From: Verrucomicrobia bacterium IMCC26134
GTDB taxonomy: Bacteria > Verrucomicrobiota > Verrucomicrobiia > Opitutales > Opitutaceae
Direction of reading: 5' to 3'
Assembly: GCA_000972765.1 (NCBI GenBank)
Contig: CP011265.1
Location: forward strand, 2,341,501-2,405,500
DNA length: 64,000 nt
Shown here: piece by piece, positions 28,120 to 36,529 of the stretch
How the letters are laid out: the number at the start of each line of letters is the position of its first letter
Position numbering within the stretch: the first letter of the stretch is position 1
Program-made: the position numbers and the translations under genes
Notes under the pieces: generated by a model
Database searches by the model: none
Seen by the model: only the letters and a program-made list of their open reading frames with translations
What the model was told of the DNA's origin: nothing

Positions 28120-29268
28120 ATGAAACTCTCTCTCGTCACGGAGACATATCCACCCGAGATCAACGGAGTTGCGATGACGCTGAGCCGTCTGGTGGGTGGC
28201 CTGCGAGCGCAGGGTCATGCCGTGGAAGTGATCCGTCCCCGCCAATCGAAGGAGCTGCCAGGAGATGTTCCGCCTGAAGGCGACTGGTTGGTTCCGGGCA
28301 TGGCCATACCGTTTTACAACTCGCTTCGCATCGGTTTGCCCTCGGTCTCCCGTCTGGAACGTCACTGGCAGGCAGAGCGACCCGACGTGGTGCATGTCGC
28401 TACCGAAGGCCCTCTCGGACTGGCCTCGCTGCGCGCAGCCAGAAAGCTGGGTATACCGGTCACCTCCAGTTTTCACACCAATTTCCACGCCTACGGCGGA
28501 CATTACGGCATGGGACTGCTGCGCGGACTGGTGCTGGCCTATTTACGGTGGTTCCACAACCGCACCGCCCGCACGCTGGCGCCCACCCGCCAGATGGTGG
28601 ATGAGCTGGCCTCAAAACGCTTTGAACGGCTCGACGTGATGGCCCGCGGCGTGGATGCGATGCTCTTTGATCCGGCCCGCCGCAGCCTGGCGCTCAGGGT
28701 GAGTTGGGGCGCCGCTCCGGAAGACACCGTGGTGTTATACGTAGGCCGCATTGCGGCGGAAAAGAACCTCGGGCTGGCGGTGGAGGCGTTTCTAAAACTG
28801 CGAGAGAGCGAACCGGGAGCGCGATTTGTGCTGGTCGGAGACGGTCCGGCGAGGGCTGCACTGGCTGCGGCGCACCCGGAATTCCACTACGCCGGAATGA
28901 GACGCGGAACTGAATTGGCGGAGCATTACGCCTCGGGGGATCTGTTTCTCTTCGCCAGTGTGACGGAAACCTTCGGGAACGTCGTCACCGAGGCGATGGC
29001 CAGCGGCCTGGTGCCGGTGGCCTATGACTACGCGGCGACCCGAGAACACGTGCGCGACGGGGTCAATGGCTTTGCGGCGGAATTCGACCAGCCGGGCGCC
29101 TTTCATGCGGCAGTCAAGCGGGCGCTGGCCGCTAAATTACTCTGGCCGGCCATCCGGGCGGCGTCACGCGCTTCGGCGCTCAAATTAACGTGGGATGCGG
29201 TCGTGGCTCGTTTTGCGGAAGACCTGGCCAAAGCCAGCGAAGACCATCTCCACCGGACACACCGGTAA
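28120..29268 (+). CDS. GT4 family glycosyltransferase (mannosyltransferase-like)
   Basis: A 382-residue GT-B fold enzyme. The N-terminal acceptor domain begins SLVTETYPPEINGVAMTL and contains SSFHTNFHAYG; the C-terminal donor domain has VLYVGRIAAEKNL and the EX7E motif in TETFGNVVTEAMASG. This pattern is close to MgtA/SQD2-like enzymes that transfer mannose or another hexose to a lipid acceptor. It is cytoplasmic or peripherally membrane bound. It follows sufT by 36 bases and converges on the coiled-coil gene at 29326. Family is clear; donor and acceptor are unknown. Confidence 0.88.
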   Translation: MKLSLVTETYPPEINGVAMTLSRLVGGLRAQGHAVEVIRPRQSKELPGDVPPEGDWLVPGMAIPFYNSLRIGLPSVSRLERHWQAERPDVVHVATEGPLGLASLRAARKLGIPVTSSFHTNFHAYGGHYGMGLLRGLVLAYLRWFHNRTARTLAPTRQMVDELASKRFERLDVMARGVDAMLFDPARRSLALRVSWGAAPEDTVVLYVGRIAAEKNLGLAVEAFLKLRESEPGARFVLVGDGPARAALAAAHPEFHYAGMRRGTELAEHYASGDLFLFASVTETFGNVVTEAMASGLVPVAYDYAATREHVRDGVNGFAAEFDQPGAFHAAVKRALAAKLLWPAIRAASRASALKLTWDAVVARFAEDLAKASEDHLHRTHR

Positions 29269-29270
29269 AC

Positions 29271-29299
29271 AAAAAGCCCCGGGCCGCAAAGGCACCGGG
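29271..29299 (-). terminator. Rho-independent terminator for the coiled-coil protein gene
   Basis: Read on the minus strand, CCCGG(T)GCC, loop TTTGC, then GGCCCGGG form an 8-bp stem with one bulged base, followed by CTTTTT. It lies 27 bases past the stop of the minus-strand gene at 29326 and almost touches the stop of the plus-strand gene at 29268. Confidence 0.7.
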
Positions 29300-29325
29300 A
29301 CGATCCAAGGCAATCCGCGCGCCAC

Positions 29326-30054
29326 TCAGGGGGCAACCGGCTTGGCGTCCTGCTCGGCCGCCAGCTTTTTAAGTTCGGCGATACGCTTCTCGAGTGAAGT
29401 ATTCACCGTAAAGACACGCTGATAATACAGGGAACGACGCTTGTAATCAGGCGAAAAAATGAGGCGGTTAATCAAGCTGGCCTCCAGTTCTGCGGTGGCC
29501 CGAGCGAGCTCGGCCTCGCGTTCCTGCTGTGCCCTGAGGGCTGCCAAACGGGCGGTCTCGCGCTCGACGGCCTCACGAGGGGCCTGCTCTTGTTGCTGAA
29601 TCTGGATCAAGGCGTCCTTGCGGATTTGCTCGGCTTTGGCTGCCTCGGCGGCACGGGCTTCAGCTCGTTTTCTAGCATCGGCATCGGCGGCGGCGCGCTC
29701 CGCAGCCAACGCTGCCTCACGCTCAGCGGTCGCGCGGGCCAGTTCGGCCTCGGCGGCGGCGCGCTGCGCGATGAGCTCGGCCTCGGCAGCCTTTGCTTTC
29801 GCCAGGTCTGCTTCAGCTTTTTCGGCCTCGAGTCGCGCCTGCTCGGAGGCAAGGCGCTGCGCCTCGGCGGCGGCTTGGGAAGCCTTGAGCTCGGCGGCGA
29901 GGCGTTCGGCCTCGGCGCGCTGAGAGGATTCGAGCCGCGCGGACTCCAGCTTCGCAGCGGTCTCAGCTTGAGTCCGGCGGTAAACGCTCAGGCCGTAACC
30001 AGCGAAGAGGAGGACCAAGAGCAGTATTATGCCAATCGTAACGCCACGTTTCAT
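29326..30054 (-). CDS. Single-pass membrane protein with long Ala/Glu-rich coiled coil
   Basis: About 242 residues: a short basic start (MKRGVTI), one transmembrane helix (about residues 5-25), then about 165 residues of Ala, Glu, Arg, Lys and Gln in heptads, a TolA- or energy-coupling-like stalk, and a more ordinary C-terminal end (NRLIFSPDYKRRSLYYQRVF). I recognise no family. The start is uncertain: the ATG at 30054 is used here, but AGAGGAGG lies about 8 bases before an in-frame TTG at 30069, one of the very few SD-like sequences in this window. It is likely inner-membrane anchored with the stalk in the periplasm. It has its own terminator downstream. Confidence 0.7.
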   Translation of the reverse strand: MKRGVTIGIILLLVLLFAGYGLSVYRRTQAETAAKLESARLESSQRAEAERLAAELKASQAAAEAQRLASEQARLEAEKAEADLAKAKAAEAELIAQRAAAEAELARATAEREAALAAERAAADADARKRAEARAAEAAKAEQIRKDALIQIQQQEQAPREAVERETARLAALRAQQEREAELARATAELEASLINRLIFSPDYKRRSLYYQRVFTVNTSLEKRIAELKKLAAEQDAKPVAP

Positions 30055-30104
30055 ATATGAACATACCAACAACAAAACCTCCTCTGTGGCAATGAAAGAT
30101 CCAA

Positions 30105-31496
30105 CTACCTTCGCGGGTTTTTGTAATAGATGTAATTGGCGAGGAACGACAGTCCGGAGAGGCTGGCGAGTGTTCGGACGTTGCTCATGGCGCCGACGAC
30201 ATGAGTGAGCGGCGAAGCCGCGGGCTCACGAATGCGAAGCAACAACCAAACCACAAGAAGAGCCGCCACTGGCTGGAACACAAAAGCACTATGATAAACC
30301 ACAAGCGAAGCATTCGCGGAGATGAAGTGCTCCAGCAGAGCCCCCCCCAGCACGGGCGCGATGGCGGCAAAGAGAGAGGTCACCGCGAGATTCACCCCGA
30401 GCGCGAGATTACGAGCGGGAACCGGCAGCAGCTTTAACATCAACGTAAACATACCGAGGAAGAACCCGGCGTTTGTCGCACCGCCCCAAAGCCACATGAA
30501 ATAGAGCCAATCAGTGTTCGAGGGGGTCAGGAAACACCAAAGGAAATTCGACAATTGCCACAGACCAAAAGACACCGCCATCACGCCCTTGTTGCCAAAG
30601 CGATCCAGCAATGCACCCCAGGCCGGCATGGTGAGCGCCGCTCCGGAGGCGCCGCAAACCGACAAGATCCCCACCTGCAGCGCGGAAAGGTTCAGCTCTT
30701 GAAACATGAAAACGTGATAAAAGGGACCAAACAGATTGGAGGCAAATGACCACACGGTGCCAAAGACGATGAAGCGCAGATAGGGCTGGTTCTGGCGCAG
30801 CAGTTGGAATTGCCCGGAGATGGACATCTCGCTCGCAAGCGGCTTCGCCGTGGACTCCGTGGGCATACGAATCTGCCATAGAATCGAAAGCAGACGCAGC
30901 GTAACGGCAAAAGCGACGACGAGCTGAAACGCAGTGCGGGAGTAACTCCACGTCGCCAGCACCCAACCGGCGAGAAGAAGGAAGCTGAGTGATGAAAACT
31001 GCAGCAGACGATTACGGCGTCCGAAATATTTCCCCCGCAGTCGGGCTGGCACCCATTCTTGCACCCACGCGTTCCATGAAACTCCGGTTATAGAGGCGCA
31101 AAAACTCGAAACAAAAAACCACAAACCGATCCATAAGCCGGCCGCGGCAGGATCGTTTTCCGGAAGAAATCCCAGCATTACGCAGAAAGCCGTCCAGGCC
31201 AAGGTGTGAAGACAGGAACCGACCATCGATATATCCTTCGCGGAAAACCAGCGGGCGAGCAGCGGGGAGATGCCGACTTGAAAAAAATTACAGAGAAACG
31301 GCAGCGCACTGATGACACCAATGGTGTTGTTGGGTAGATGAAGCACCTTGGTGAAGAGTGCAGCCAGCACCACGTTCACCGGCTGGGTGATCAACACGAT
31401 GGGCATGGCAACCAATCCCTCGCTCGTGCAGAGCCGAAAACTACGCACGAGATTGCTTTTACGTGACGAGCCGGCGGCCTGCTTGCCTGTATTCAT
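30105..31496 (-). CDS. Major facilitator superfamily transporter
   Basis: About 463 residues with twelve predicted hydrophobic helices in two halves. The start used is the ATG at 31496 (MNTGKQAAGSSRKSN); an in-frame TTG at 31553 would add 19 polar residues. Landmarks are the loop RLRGKYFGRRNRLLQFSS after helix 4 or 5, and GALLDRFGNKGVMAVSF, which matches the loop 8-9 MFS motif. It resembles the verrucomicrobial MFS group often found near sugar genes, but the next genes are plsY and serA, so substrate cannot be inferred. The gap to plsY is about 90 bases, downstream relative to that gene. Confidence 0.85.
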   Translation of the reverse strand: MNTGKQAAGSSRKSNLVRSFRLCTSEGLVAMPIVLITQPVNVVLAALFTKVLHLPNNTIGVISALPFLCNFFQVGISPLLARWFSAKDISMVGSCLHTLAWTAFCVMLGFLPENDPAAAGLWIGLWFFVSSFCASITGVSWNAWVQEWVPARLRGKYFGRRNRLLQFSSLSFLLLAGWVLATWSYSRTAFQLVVAFAVTLRLLSILWQIRMPTESTAKPLASEMSISGQFQLLRQNQPYLRFIVFGTVWSFASNLFGPFYHVFMFQELNLSALQVGILSVCGASGAALTMPAWGALLDRFGNKGVMAVSFGLWQLSNFLWCFLTPSNTDWLYFMWLWGGATNAGFFLGMFTLMLKLLPVPARNLALGVNLAVTSLFAAIAPVLGGALLEHFISANASLVVYHSAFVFQPVAALLVVWLLLRIREPAASPLTHVVGAMSNVRTLASLSGLSFLANYIYYKNPRR

Positions 31497-31588
31497 GATT
31501 GGTTCCGATGTGTCCGAATGGGCGGCCGACTGCGGGTGAGAGGTGTCATTCAATGGTCAAAATCCTAAAATGGCCGCCCATTGGACCA

Positions 31589-32215
31589 TTAGACCGCGGT
31601 TTTTTTGACGAACTTGTTTTCGGTCCCGTTGCAAAGACGGGTGATATTCGCGCGGTGACGCAGAATGACGAATACGCCCAACACCGTCGCGAGAACCGCG
31701 AAGGCAACCGGCCCATCAAGCACCCACGCGGCGGCTGGCAGCACGAACGCGGCGACGATGGAGGCGAGTGATACGTAACGGGAAACCTGGAAAACGGTAT
31801 TCCATGCCACGAGGGCGAACAGCGTGGGAAACGGGAGCAAGACGAACAGTCCGCCGGCGGAGGTGGCGACGCCCTTGCCACCCTTGAAGCGCGTCCAGCA
31901 GGAGAAGCTGTGGCCGATCAGGGCGAAGACGAGACCGGTGATCTGCATTTGCCACGTGCAGGTGCCGTGCAGAAGAACCGGCCAGCCCGAGGCAGCCGAA
32001 CCCTTCAGGGCATCAAGCACGAAAGCCAGATCGCCGGCGCGCTTGCCCTTCTTGCCGAACTTCTCGCCGAGCACGCGCTTCACGTTCGTCGCGCCGGGAT
32101 TCTTCGAGCCGTGCTCGAAGATGTTGATGCCAAATTTGCGGGCGATCAGCCAGCCGAAGGGCAAGGCACCCAGCAGGTAGCCAACGACGGCGGCGAGGAG
32201 GAGGGCGGAGATCAT
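31589..32215 (-). CDS. plsY: Glycerol-3-phosphate acyltransferase PlsY
   Basis: A 208-residue inner-membrane enzyme with about five helices that transfers the acyl group from acyl phosphate to glycerol 3-phosphate, the first step of phospholipid synthesis. All three conserved blocks are present: GYLLGALPFGWLIAR with HGSKNPGATNVKRVLG, then GHSFSCWTRFKGGKGVATSAG, and the late LRHRANITRLCNGTENK. Length matches the family. It lies downstream of serA on the same strand with an 83-base gap. Confidence 0.95.
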   Translation of the reverse strand: MISALLLAAVVGYLLGALPFGWLIARKFGINIFEHGSKNPGATNVKRVLGEKFGKKGKRAGDLAFVLDALKGSAASGWPVLLHGTCTWQMQITGLVFALIGHSFSCWTRFKGGKGVATSAGGLFVLLPFPTLFALVAWNTVFQVSRYVSLASIVAAFVLPAAAWVLDGPVAFAVLATVLGVFVILRHRANITRLCNGTENKFVKKTAV

Positions 32216-32298
32216 GAAGACTTTTCGTAGAAGCGAGCGTGCTCGCGATTTATCAACCCATCGCCTGCAATCAGGCTCCTACGTCGGAAAGGGCAAAC

Positions 32299-33888
32299 TT
32301 AGAGCTGCACGAACTTTGCCAGCTTGATGGCGGAGTTGGCCTTGATGGCGTCGCGAGCGGCCGCGCTGGGCTCGTGGTCGACCCGCACCACCATGTAGGC
32401 GGTGCCGCCGGGAGTGAGACGCGAGAGCGACATGTCGGCGATGTTGACCTTGTCGTTTCCAAGCAGGGTGCCGACGGCGCCGACCATGCCGGGCTGGTCA
32501 TTGTTTTCGAGCACCAGGAGCGATCCCTCGGCGGCGACTTCGACCTCGCGGCCGTTGATACCGACGATGCGGGGGGCGTTGCCCTTGCCGATGAGCGTGC
32601 CGCGCGCGCTGTGCACCGTGCCGTCGCCGGCCGTGGCCTCGACCTCGATGAGGTCGGTGTAGTCGCCGGCATCGCTGCTCTTTACGACCTCGAAGGCGAG
32701 GCCCAGACGCTGGATAAAGGTGGGGGCGTTCACCGCGTTCACACCGTCGCCGCTGATACGGCGGAGGAAACCGCACTGGAGGGCGCGGGTGATGGCGTTG
32801 ACATCGAGCTCGGCGACCTTGCCTTGGTAAACGACGCGCAGTTTGGCGATCTGCTTGGGCGCGATCTGCTGGACGAGGGTGCCGAGCTTGGCGGCGAGAT
32901 CGAGGTGGGGCGCGACGACCTTGGCGGCGGCGGCGTCCATCGAGGGCAGGTTTACGGCGTTGCGCACCGCGCCGTGCAGGAGCACGTCGGCGATTTGTTC
33001 GGCGATCTCGATGCCGACCGATTCCTGGGCCTCGGAGGTGGAAGCGGCAATATGGGGAGTGAGCACGATGTTGGGTGCGGAACGAAGCTCGCTGTCCTTG
33101 GGGAGGGGCTCGGTCTCGAAAACATCGAGGCCGGCGGCGCCGACCTGGCCGCTCTTAAGGGCGGCTACCAGGGCCTTCTCGTTGACGATGCCGCCGCGGG
33201 CGCAATTGACGATGCGGACGCCCTTCTTGCACTTCGCGAGTGCAGCCTCGTCGATCATGTTATTGGTCTCGTCGGTCAGCGGCATGTGGACCGTGATGTA
33301 GTCAGAACCGGTCAAAAGGGCGTCGAGCGATACGGACTCCACCTGCATGGCGGCGGCGCGAGCGGGCGTGAGATAGGGATCGTAAGCGAGGACCTTCATG
33401 CCAAAGGCTTGGGCGCGCTTGGCGACCTCGCTGCCGATACGGCCAAGTCCGATGATGCCAATGCTCTTCCGGAGAAGCTCGACGCCGCTGAGCGTCTTCC
33501 GATCCCAGTTGCCGGCCTTCATCGATGCAGCACCTTGGGCGATCGGACGCGCGCAACAGAGGATGTGGGTAAAGGTAAGCTCGGCGGTCGAAATCGTGTT
33601 TCCCCCCGGAGTATTCATGACCACGACACCGTGCTCGGTGGCAGCCTCTACATCGACGTTGTCCACGCCGACACCGGCGCGACCCACGACTTTCAGGTGA
33701 GGCGCGGCGGCAAACACCTCGCGGGTGATCTTCGTCTCGGAGCGGACTGCGATCGCGTGCACATCTTTGACCAACTCCAACACCTGCGAGGGAGAGGAGC
33801 CATAGGCCTCGATGACTTCAAAGCCCGGCTGCTGACGCAGGTAGGCAACGCCCTTTGGTGAGATCTTATCGGCGACGAGGATTTTCAT
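32299..33888 (-). CDS. serA: D-3-phosphoglycerate dehydrogenase, long form with ACT domain
   Basis: A 529-residue SerA of the long type with substrate and NAD domains, an intervening domain and a C-terminal ACT domain. It oxidises 3-phosphoglycerate in the first step of serine synthesis. Visible motifs are GRAGVGVDNVD, NTPGGNTISTAEL, the Rossmann GIIGLGRIGSEVAKRA, NCARGGIVNEKAL and the catalytic His in LTPHIAASTSEAQESVG; the ACT domain is VLENNDQPGMVGAVGTLLG. The ACT domain suggests feedback by serine. It is divergent from the HD hydrolase gene over a 126-base gap that holds GCCTAG and CTAGGC as separated inverted arms. Confidence 0.95.
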   Translation of the reverse strand: MKILVADKISPKGVAYLRQQPGFEVIEAYGSSPSQVLELVKDVHAIAVRSETKITREVFAAAPHLKVVGRAGVGVDNVDVEAATEHGVVVMNTPGGNTISTAELTFTHILCCARPIAQGAASMKAGNWDRKTLSGVELLRKSIGIIGLGRIGSEVAKRAQAFGMKVLAYDPYLTPARAAAMQVESVSLDALLTGSDYITVHMPLTDETNNMIDEAALAKCKKGVRIVNCARGGIVNEKALVAALKSGQVGAAGLDVFETEPLPKDSELRSAPNIVLTPHIAASTSEAQESVGIEIAEQIADVLLHGAVRNAVNLPSMDAAAAKVVAPHLDLAAKLGTLVQQIAPKQIAKLRVVYQGKVAELDVNAITRALQCGFLRRISGDGVNAVNAPTFIQRLGLAFEVVKSSDAGDYTDLIEVEATAGDGTVHSARGTLIGKGNAPRIVGINGREVEVAAEGSLLVLENNDQPGMVGAVGTLLGNDKVNIADMSLSRLTPGGTAYMVVRVDHEPSAAARDAIKANSAIKLAKFVQL

Positions 33889-34014
33889 GGTGACGAAAAA
33901 GGTTTAACGAAGCGTTTGGAGGGCGGCCTAGCAAGGAAAAGCTCGGAGGGGCACGCCCTAGGCGACCCGTATGCAAGCTCGCCGCCCGCCCTTCCGCCAC
34001 TCATTCCTAGGCCC

Positions 34015-34608
34015 ATGGTAAATGCCCGCATCCACGAACAATTCACCTTTCTTATTGAGGCCCTGCGGCTCTCCGAGGTGCTGCGCCAAACCCTGCTCCC
34101 GACCAGCCGGAGGCGCGAGAACGACGCCGAACACTCGTGGCACCTGTGTCTGATGGTCATCGTGCTGGCAGAGCATAGCAACGTGCCAATCGATCTGATT
34201 AAAGTCCTTAAAATGCTCGTGATACACGACTTGGTAGAGATAGACGCGGGCGATACCTACGCCTACGACACCGCCCGTATGGCCAACCAGCACGAACGCG
34301 AGGCCCTCGCCGCCGAACGCATCTTCGGCCTGCTGCCTTCGGATCAGGGCGCGTCGCTGCGCGCTTGCTGGGACGAGTTCGAGGCGCGCCAGACCCCCGA
34401 GGCGAAATTCGCCGCCGCGCTCGACCGCCTGCAACCGGTTTTACTCAATATCCTTACCGACGGGGTCAAATGGCGCGAACACGGCGTCACCCTCCCCAAA
34501 GTCCTCGCCCGCAACGGCCACGCGATCGAGGGCTCGGCTGCGGTCTGGACCTACGTGCGCGCTTTGCTCGACGAGGCGGTGGAAAAAGGCTCGCTCCCTG
34601 CTGCCTGA
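34015..34608 (+). CDS. HD domain hydrolase, YfbR/HDDC2-like 5'-deoxynucleotidase
   Basis: About 197 residues from the ATG at 34015 (MVNARIHEQFTFL), chosen over an upstream in-frame TTG because family similarity begins here. The metal-binding HD pattern is clear: RRENDAEHSWHLCLM, VIHDLVEIDAGDTYAYD, and a late Asp in AALDRLQPVLLN. Relatives remove phosphate from deoxynucleoside monophosphates. It converges with the EIIA-diadenylate cyclase gene, whose stop is 24 bases away, so the pair is not an operon. A link to c-di-AMP turnover is possible but unsupported. Confidence 0.85.
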   Translation: MVNARIHEQFTFLIEALRLSEVLRQTLLPTSRRRENDAEHSWHLCLMVIVLAEHSNVPIDLIKVLKMLVIHDLVEIDAGDTYAYDTARMANQHEREALAAERIFGLLPSDQGASLRACWDEFEARQTPEAKFAAALDRLQPVLLNILTDGVKWREHGVTLPKVLARNGHAIEGSAAVWTYVRALLDEAVEKGSLPAA

Positions 34609-34632
34609 GGTTACGACTACTCCGACTCCGAA

Positions 34633-36003
34633 CTAAGCCGCACCTGGATTCAGTTTTCGCTCGGTCAAAGGCAGCATAACGCCACGACGGAAGAGCGTCA
34701 CCTGGCCGGTGCTCGACGAAACCACGATGGCCACGCATTCGGTGGCCACGCTCACGGCGGCGGCGGCGGCATGCCGGCTGCCCAGGCCGCTTGGCAGGGC
34801 GTGCTCGCTGTCGGCCGCCTGCAAGAGGCTGCCGGCGGAGACGACGACACCGTCACCGCGGATCACGAACGCGCCGTCGAGAGAGGAAAACTCCTTCACC
34901 GTCTCGTCCATGAAGGGATTGAGAATATTACGATCCTCCTCTTTGTATCCGTAAAATGGATTTAGAACCAGCGGCTTGGTCAGACGCTCCACGCTGGAGG
35001 TGTCGCCAACCACGAAGAGACAGCCGACCGGCCGGCCCTCACGGCCCTCGACCCCGAGCTCCATCGCCACGCCGATGACACGCTCGAGCACCTCCGGTTT
35101 CACGTCGTGCGGGAGTAAGTCGGCGTGACCGCCGAGCAGGGTCTGGAACTCGCGTTCCACGTCCACGATGACGACGGTGTCAAACTGGTTGCTGCCCGCG
35201 ATCCCGCCCACGCAGCAGATGCGATCGTTAAAGTTAATGATGCCGCGCGTTAGAGCCACGAACATCGCGCTGCGCAACTGCGCCATGCGCTGGGTCGAGA
35301 AAGAGCGGACCTGCACGACGTCGAAATGCCTCGCGTTCGCATCGTCGGCATCGCCGGGATCAACGTGGTTGCGCGTCACCAGGATGGTTTTCGTCTTGGG
35401 AAACCAGGCGCCCGGCTCGATGCCTCCGACGAAGGCGTCGCCGAAGACCATGATGGCGCTGCAGGAGGCGCCGCGCGCGACCCGGTCGGCCTCGCGAATC
35501 ATGAGGCGGTTGATCCGGTTTTGCTGGGCCTGCACCGGACGTGCGAGGATGCCTCCCACGCCGGCGATGAGCCGCCTGTGCAATTCAGCCAGAGTAGGCG
35601 CGGTGACAAAGCTGGAGACGAGGTCGGCCTCCTTTACCAGGCGCGCCACGGTGGCGAGCACTTGCAGATAATCGTGTGCTCGTTCGTCAGCCAGCAGCAG
35701 GATGACGAGATGGACCTTCTCCCCGTCCATCGTGCCGTCATGCACGATGCCGTCGCGACTGCGGCCGACGGCCAGGACGTAGCGGCGCGGCATTTTCACC
35801 CGCACGTGCGGGAGGGCCACGCCGTTGCCAAGATAGGTCGTCATCGTGCTTTCGCGCTGCATCAAGCTGCGCAACAAGGTGTCGGCCTTCAGATCCGGAA
35901 AACTGGCGGTGGAGGCTGCGATCAGCTCGGCAAAGGCCGACTTTAAATCCCGGCTCTCGAGCTCGATGATGCGCTGACGGGCTAGGTGGCGGTCGAGACG
36001 CAT
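34633..36003 (-). CDS. Three-domain protein: PTS EIIA (type 2) / PK-C-like / DisA_N diadenylate cyclase
   Basis: A 456-residue soluble protein. Residues about 5-150 are a type-2 PTS EIIA (PtsN-like) domain keeping the phosphoacceptor site: GVALPHVRVKMPRRY with His66. Residues about 155-285 (MIREADRVARG, KTKTILVTRNHVD) resemble the pyruvate-kinase-C-like domain that precedes the cyclase in archaeal DacZ proteins. Residues about 300-445 are a DisA_N cyclase domain with the DGA motif (Asp376-Gly377-Ala378) and SRHAAAAAVS (Arg410-His411), where a second Arg is usual after RH; here it is Ala. It probably makes c-di-AMP under control of phosphorylation at His66. It follows nuoA on the strand after 56 bases. 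Confidence 0.85.
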   Translation of the reverse strand: MRLDRHLARQRIIELESRDLKSAFAELIAASTASFPDLKADTLLRSLMQRESTMTTYLGNGVALPHVRVKMPRRYVLAVGRSRDGIVHDGTMDGEKVHLVILLLADERAHDYLQVLATVARLVKEADLVSSFVTAPTLAELHRRLIAGVGGILARPVQAQQNRINRLMIREADRVARGASCSAIMVFGDAFVGGIEPGAWFPKTKTILVTRNHVDPGDADDANARHFDVVQVRSFSTQRMAQLRSAMFVALTRGIINFNDRICCVGGIAGSNQFDTVVIVDVEREFQTLLGGHADLLPHDVKPEVLERVIGVAMELGVEGREGRPVGCLFVVGDTSSVERLTKPLVLNPFYGYKEEDRNILNPFMDETVKEFSSLDGAFVIRGDGVVVSAGSLLQAADSEHALPSGLGSRHAAAAAVSVATECVAIVVSSSTGQVTLFRRGVMLPLTERKLNPGAA

Positions 36004-36059
36004 GAGCGGTGGCGGGTGGCGGACAATCCAGTCCGCGTGACTTTATCGGCGGGAACGAT

Positions 36060-36440
36060 TCACTTCTCCCAGTCGAGGGCGCCCTTTTTCACCTCGTAGA
36101 ACAAGCCCAGCACCAGCACGCCGAAGAAAAACCCGATCGGAGCGAGAATGCTGATGTGGTTGGCCAGAAAATCGCGGTAAATAAACGCCCAGGGGATCAG
36201 GAAAACGACCTCGATATCGAAAAGGATAAACAGCATCGCGGTCACATAAAACTTAACCGAGAAACGCGTGTGAACGAGACCCTCGCTCTTCACGCCGCAC
36301 TCATAAGCGGTGTCGGTGATGGCGGTGCTCTTCTGTTTGCGCTGCCCGAGCAGATGGCTGATGCCGACGATCAACACCGCCAGACCGGCGGCAAGGATCA
36401 CTTGGATGAGAAAGGGGAGGAAATCAGCGGCGGTGGTCAT
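36060..36440 (-). CDS. nuoA: NADH-quinone oxidoreductase subunit A
   Basis: A 126-residue membrane subunit of respiratory complex I with three helices. The conserved loop YECGVKSEG and the helix-2 run KFYVTAMLFILFDIEVVFL with its acidic residues identify NuoA clearly. Length is normal. It stands alone: upstream on the strand is a DUF362-like gene and downstream is the EIIA-cyclase gene, not nuoB, so the usual nuoA-N operon order is broken at this point. The other subunits must lie outside this window. Confidence 0.95.
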   Translation of the reverse strand: MTTAADFLPFLIQVILAAGLAVLIVGISHLLGQRKQKSTAITDTAYECGVKSEGLVHTRFSVKFYVTAMLFILFDIEVVFLIPWAFIYRDFLANHISILAPIGFFFGVLVLGLFYEVKKGALDWEK

Positions 36441-36529
36441 GATTCAGGAAAGTTAAAAAAGGAGGGAGCGGGCGCGCGGTGACAAGGGTATTTAGCCGAT
36501 GACGAATATCGAAGAACAGCCACGGGGGG

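Noticed and set aside
32239-33861. Plus-strand frame of 540 codons opposite serA
   Set aside because: serA is unmistakable on the minus strand with all catalytic motifs; the opposite frame has no motif.
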